This document shows, piece by piece, positions 55,617 through 57,331 of a DNA stretch of 57,331 nucleotides. Both the position numbers and the translations under genes were made by a program. The notes beneath the pieces are model-generated. The model saw nothing but the letters and a program-made list of their open reading frames with translations, had not been told where the DNA came from and searched no databases. The first letter of the stretch is position 1; every line of letters starts with the position of its first letter. Source of the stretch: DATBLE01 sp046734415 (GTDB taxonomy: Bacteria; Actinomycetota; Thermoleophilia; Gaiellales; Gaiellaceae); the NCBI GenBank assembly GCA_046734415.1, contig JBKPRD010000057.1, positions 1 to 57,331 on the forward strand, read 5' to 3'.

Positions 55617-57167
55617 GTGCGCGTCCTGTTCTTCGTCGACCGCCCCGGCGTGCTGCGCCAGTTCGCCTCGCTCGTCGCCGAGCTCGCGGCGCGGGGCCAC
55701 GACGTCCACCTCGCGCTCCGCTCGGAGCCGGACGAGGACCAGCGACCGCAGGTCGACCGTCTCGTCGGCGCATCGGCGCATGTGACGGCAGGCCCGGCGC
55801 CGGCGCGAGAGCGGGCGGACGGGTGGCGGCCGGTCGCCTGGGCGGTGCGGGCGGTCGGCGACCTCGCCCGCTATGCGCACCCGCGCTACGCGCAGGCGCC
55901 GACCCTGCGCGCCCGCGTCACGAGCAAGGTCGTCGGCCGGCTCGAGCGCTCGGACGAGCTCGACCCCATTGGCCGGCGCCTCGCGCTCCACACCGCCCGG
56001 CGTCTCGCCGCGGGGACGAACACCCGCATCGCCGGCCGCGTCGTTCGCACGACGGCCCGGCTCGAGCGGGCAATCCCGTCCAGCCCGACGATCGACGGCT
56101 ACGTGCGCGAGCAGCGACCCGACGTGGTCCTCGCCACCTCGGTCGTCAAGCTTGCCTCGCCGCAGGTCGAGTTCCTGAAGAGCGCCCGCTCGCTCGGGAT
56201 CCCGGCCGGCACGTGCGTCGCGAGCTGGGACAACCTGACGAACAAGGGCCTGCTCAAGTGGCAGCCGGAGCGGGTTTTCGTCTGGAACGAGATCCAGCGG
56301 CGCGAGGCGATCGAGCTGCACGGGATGCCGGCCGAGCGGGTGACCGCGACCGGCGCCGGCCTCTTCGACACCTGGTTCGACCGGCGGCCGAGCACCTCGC
56401 GTGAGGACTTCGTGCGGCGGATGGGCCTCGACCCCGACCGGCCGTACGTCCTCTTTCTCGGCTCGAGCCCCTTCGTCACCAACCACTCCGACGACGAGGT
56501 CAGCTTCGTCGAGCGCTGGATCGAGGCGCTCCGCTCCGCCGGGGACGAGCGCGTGCGCCGGGTCGGGGTCGCCGTGCGGCCACACCCGGTCGGCAAGGGC
56601 TGGCGCGACGCCGACCTCTCCCGCTTCGAGAACGCAGTCGTCTGGCCGCGGCACTCCGAGCGGCCAGTCTCCGCCGAGGAACACGACACGTTCTACGACT
56701 CGCTCGCCCACAGTGCTGCCGTCGTGGGGATCAACACGACCGCGATGATCGAGGCGGCAGTGGTGGGCAAGAGCGTCCTCACCGTGCTCGCGCCCGAGTT
56801 CGGCCAGGAGAGCACTCTGCACTTCCACTACCTGCGCGAGGAGAACGGCGGCTTCCTGCACGTCGCCTCCTCGCTCGACGGGCACGCGCGGCAGCTCGGC
56901 CGCGTCCTCGAGGACCGGGCCGAGGACGCCGACCGCCGCCGCCGCTTCCTCGAGTCGTTCGTCCGCCCGCACGGCCTCGACCGCCCAGCGACGCCGATCT
57001 TCGCCGACGCCGTCGAGGAGCTCGCGACGGCTCCGGTTGCCGAGACCACGCCGGCGTCGCTGCTCGCGCCGGTGCTGGCCGTCGAGGCGGCGCTCGCGTC
57101 GCGGCGGCTCGCGCGGAAGCCCCGCGGCGACCGGGTCCCGGCCCTCCAGTCGAGGCCCGAGCCCTAG
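55617..57167 (+). CDS. WDNLTNKG-family GT-B-like protein, copy 9
   Basis: 516 residues. VRVLFFVDRPGVLRQFASLV begins the fold; VASWDNLTNKG near residue 202, VWNEIQRREAIELHG, GLFDTWFDRR, VLFLGSSPF (Gly for Cys), VRPHPVGKGW, GINTTAMIEAAVVGKSV and TLHFHYLREENGGFLHVA follow. The final 60 residues are variable. It is most like copies 7 and 8 (SFVRPHGLDRPATPIFADAVEEL) although 10 kb away, implying transposition-like duplication. It is preceded by an ATP-grasp gene rather than a sulfotransferase. Function unassigned. Confidence 0.77.
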   Translation: MRVLFFVDRPGVLRQFASLVAELAARGHDVHLALRSEPDEDQRPQVDRLVGASAHVTAGPAPARERADGWRPVAWAVRAVGDLARYAHPRYAQAPTLRARVTSKVVGRLERSDELDPIGRRLALHTARRLAAGTNTRIAGRVVRTTARLERAIPSSPTIDGYVREQRPDVVLATSVVKLASPQVEFLKSARSLGIPAGTCVASWDNLTNKGLLKWQPERVFVWNEIQRREAIELHGMPAERVTATGAGLFDTWFDRRPSTSREDFVRRMGLDPDRPYVLFLGSSPFVTNHSDDEVSFVERWIEALRSAGDERVRRVGVAVRPHPVGKGWRDADLSRFENAVVWPRHSERPVSAEEHDTFYDSLAHSAAVVGINTTAMIEAAVVGKSVLTVLAPEFGQESTLHFHYLREENGGFLHVASSLDGHARQLGRVLEDRAEDADRRRRFLESFVRPHGLDRPATPIFADAVEELATAPVAETTPASLLAPVLAVEAALASRRLARKPRGDRVPALQSRPEP

Positions 57168-57194
57168 CACGGTCCGTCCGAGGGATCTGGCTTC

Positions 57195-57331
57195 GTGAAC
57201 GGAGTGAGGAGGGGTTGTCTCGCGCTGTGGGCCCTTGCGGCGCTGCTCGCGGGCTGCGGTGGCCGTCACGCCGCAGAGACGCGGCCGGCGACGACCGTCG
57301 CGCCGCCGCCCCCGCCGCCGCATCGCACGGC
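57195..57331 (+). CDS. Putative lipoprotein, N-terminus (partial)
   Basis: The frame opens at GTG 57195 and runs off the right edge with 45 codons visible. A short basic n-region (VRRG) is followed by a hydrophobic stretch (LALWALAALLAG) and a lipobox LLAGC with the lipidated Cys near residue 21. After it comes Gly-Gly-Arg and a Pro-rich linker (APPPPPP). This is the organisation of an exported, lipid-anchored protein. The mature domain is outside the window, so function is unknown. It could be part of the glycan locus or the next transcription unit. Confidence 0.6.
   Translation, partial: MNGVRRGCLALWALAALLAGCGGRHAAETRPATTVAPPPPPPHRT

Noticed and set aside
54480..57323. 947-residue minus-strand open frame
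   Set aside because: Lies opposite GSCFA, ATP-grasp and WDNLTNKG genes, whose motifs are clear; shadow composition only.
1..57331. CRISPR arrays, tRNA or rRNA genes, transposases
   Set aside because: No regularly spaced direct repeats, no cloverleaf or rRNA-like sequence and no transposase or integrase motif were found; repeats here are gene paralogs and palindromes.

Overview
The window is very GC-rich, uses GTG starts heavily (with occasional TTG and possibly CTG), packs genes with 1-4 base stop/start overlaps and lacks clear -35 boxes. This fits a high-GC actinobacterium; a Thermoleophilia/Gaiellales-like lineage is my guess, with no rRNA or marker gene here to prove it. Essentially the whole 57 kb is one surface-glycan locus. 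I see no tRNA, rRNA, CRISPR, transposase or integrase.

Layout. 1-7335 (+): membrane-protein tail, decayed FkbM methyltransferase, GT4, NeuB-type synthase, SDR, DXD glycosyltransferase, SxtJ-tail microprotein, carbamoyltransferase, SGNH protein, acidic microprotein. 7363-10399 (-): DXD glycosyltransferase, glycosyltransferase-sulfotransferase fusion, sulfotransferase. 10428-13366: GT2 and methyltransferase (+) facing an FkbM methyltransferase (-). 13404-16545 (+): aldehyde dehydrogenase, NeuA-type cytidylyltransferase, sulfotransferase. 16549-20135: transketolase between two phytanoyl-CoA-dioxygenase-like genes. 20147-25445: a WDNLTNKG-family protein, sulfotransferase, LYWIP-family protein, nucleotidyltransferase, and two glycosyltransferases. 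25479-32686 (-): methyltransferase, two WDNLTNKG proteins, two LYWIP proteins, ABC-2 export permease, zinc-ribbon protein. 32719-42029 (+): three tandem copies of a WDNLTNKG-LYWIP-sulfotransferase unit, the third fused into one 982-residue protein. 42026-45178 (+): two more WDNLTNKG proteins. 45166-48624 (-): GT4, capsule-synthesis-like protein, sulfotransferase. 48661-52394: GT4, GT2, initiating sugar-phosphate transferase (+) and FkbM methyltransferase (-). 52440-57331 (+): two GSCFA proteins, ATP-grasp enzyme, another WDNLTNKG protein, start of a lipoprotein.

Working together (inference): the locus would make a nonulosonate-containing polysaccharide, assembled by GT2, GT4 and DXD-type transferases on a lipid carrier primed by the sugar transferase. 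Sulfotransferases, methyltransferases, a carbamoyltransferase and possibly SGNH/GSCFA enzymes would decorate it, and an ABC-2 permease would export it; its ATPase is not in the window.

The most novel feature is a two-family module. Nine proteins carry a WDNLTNKG signature (GT-B-like, unassigned) and six proteins or domains carry a GPWLG...LYWIP signature. The two are repeatedly adjacent or fused, and joined to a sulfotransferase. A second striking feature is a TANNNT hexamer 6-11 bases before nearly every start that is not coupled to an upstream gene, which suggests leaderless transcripts.
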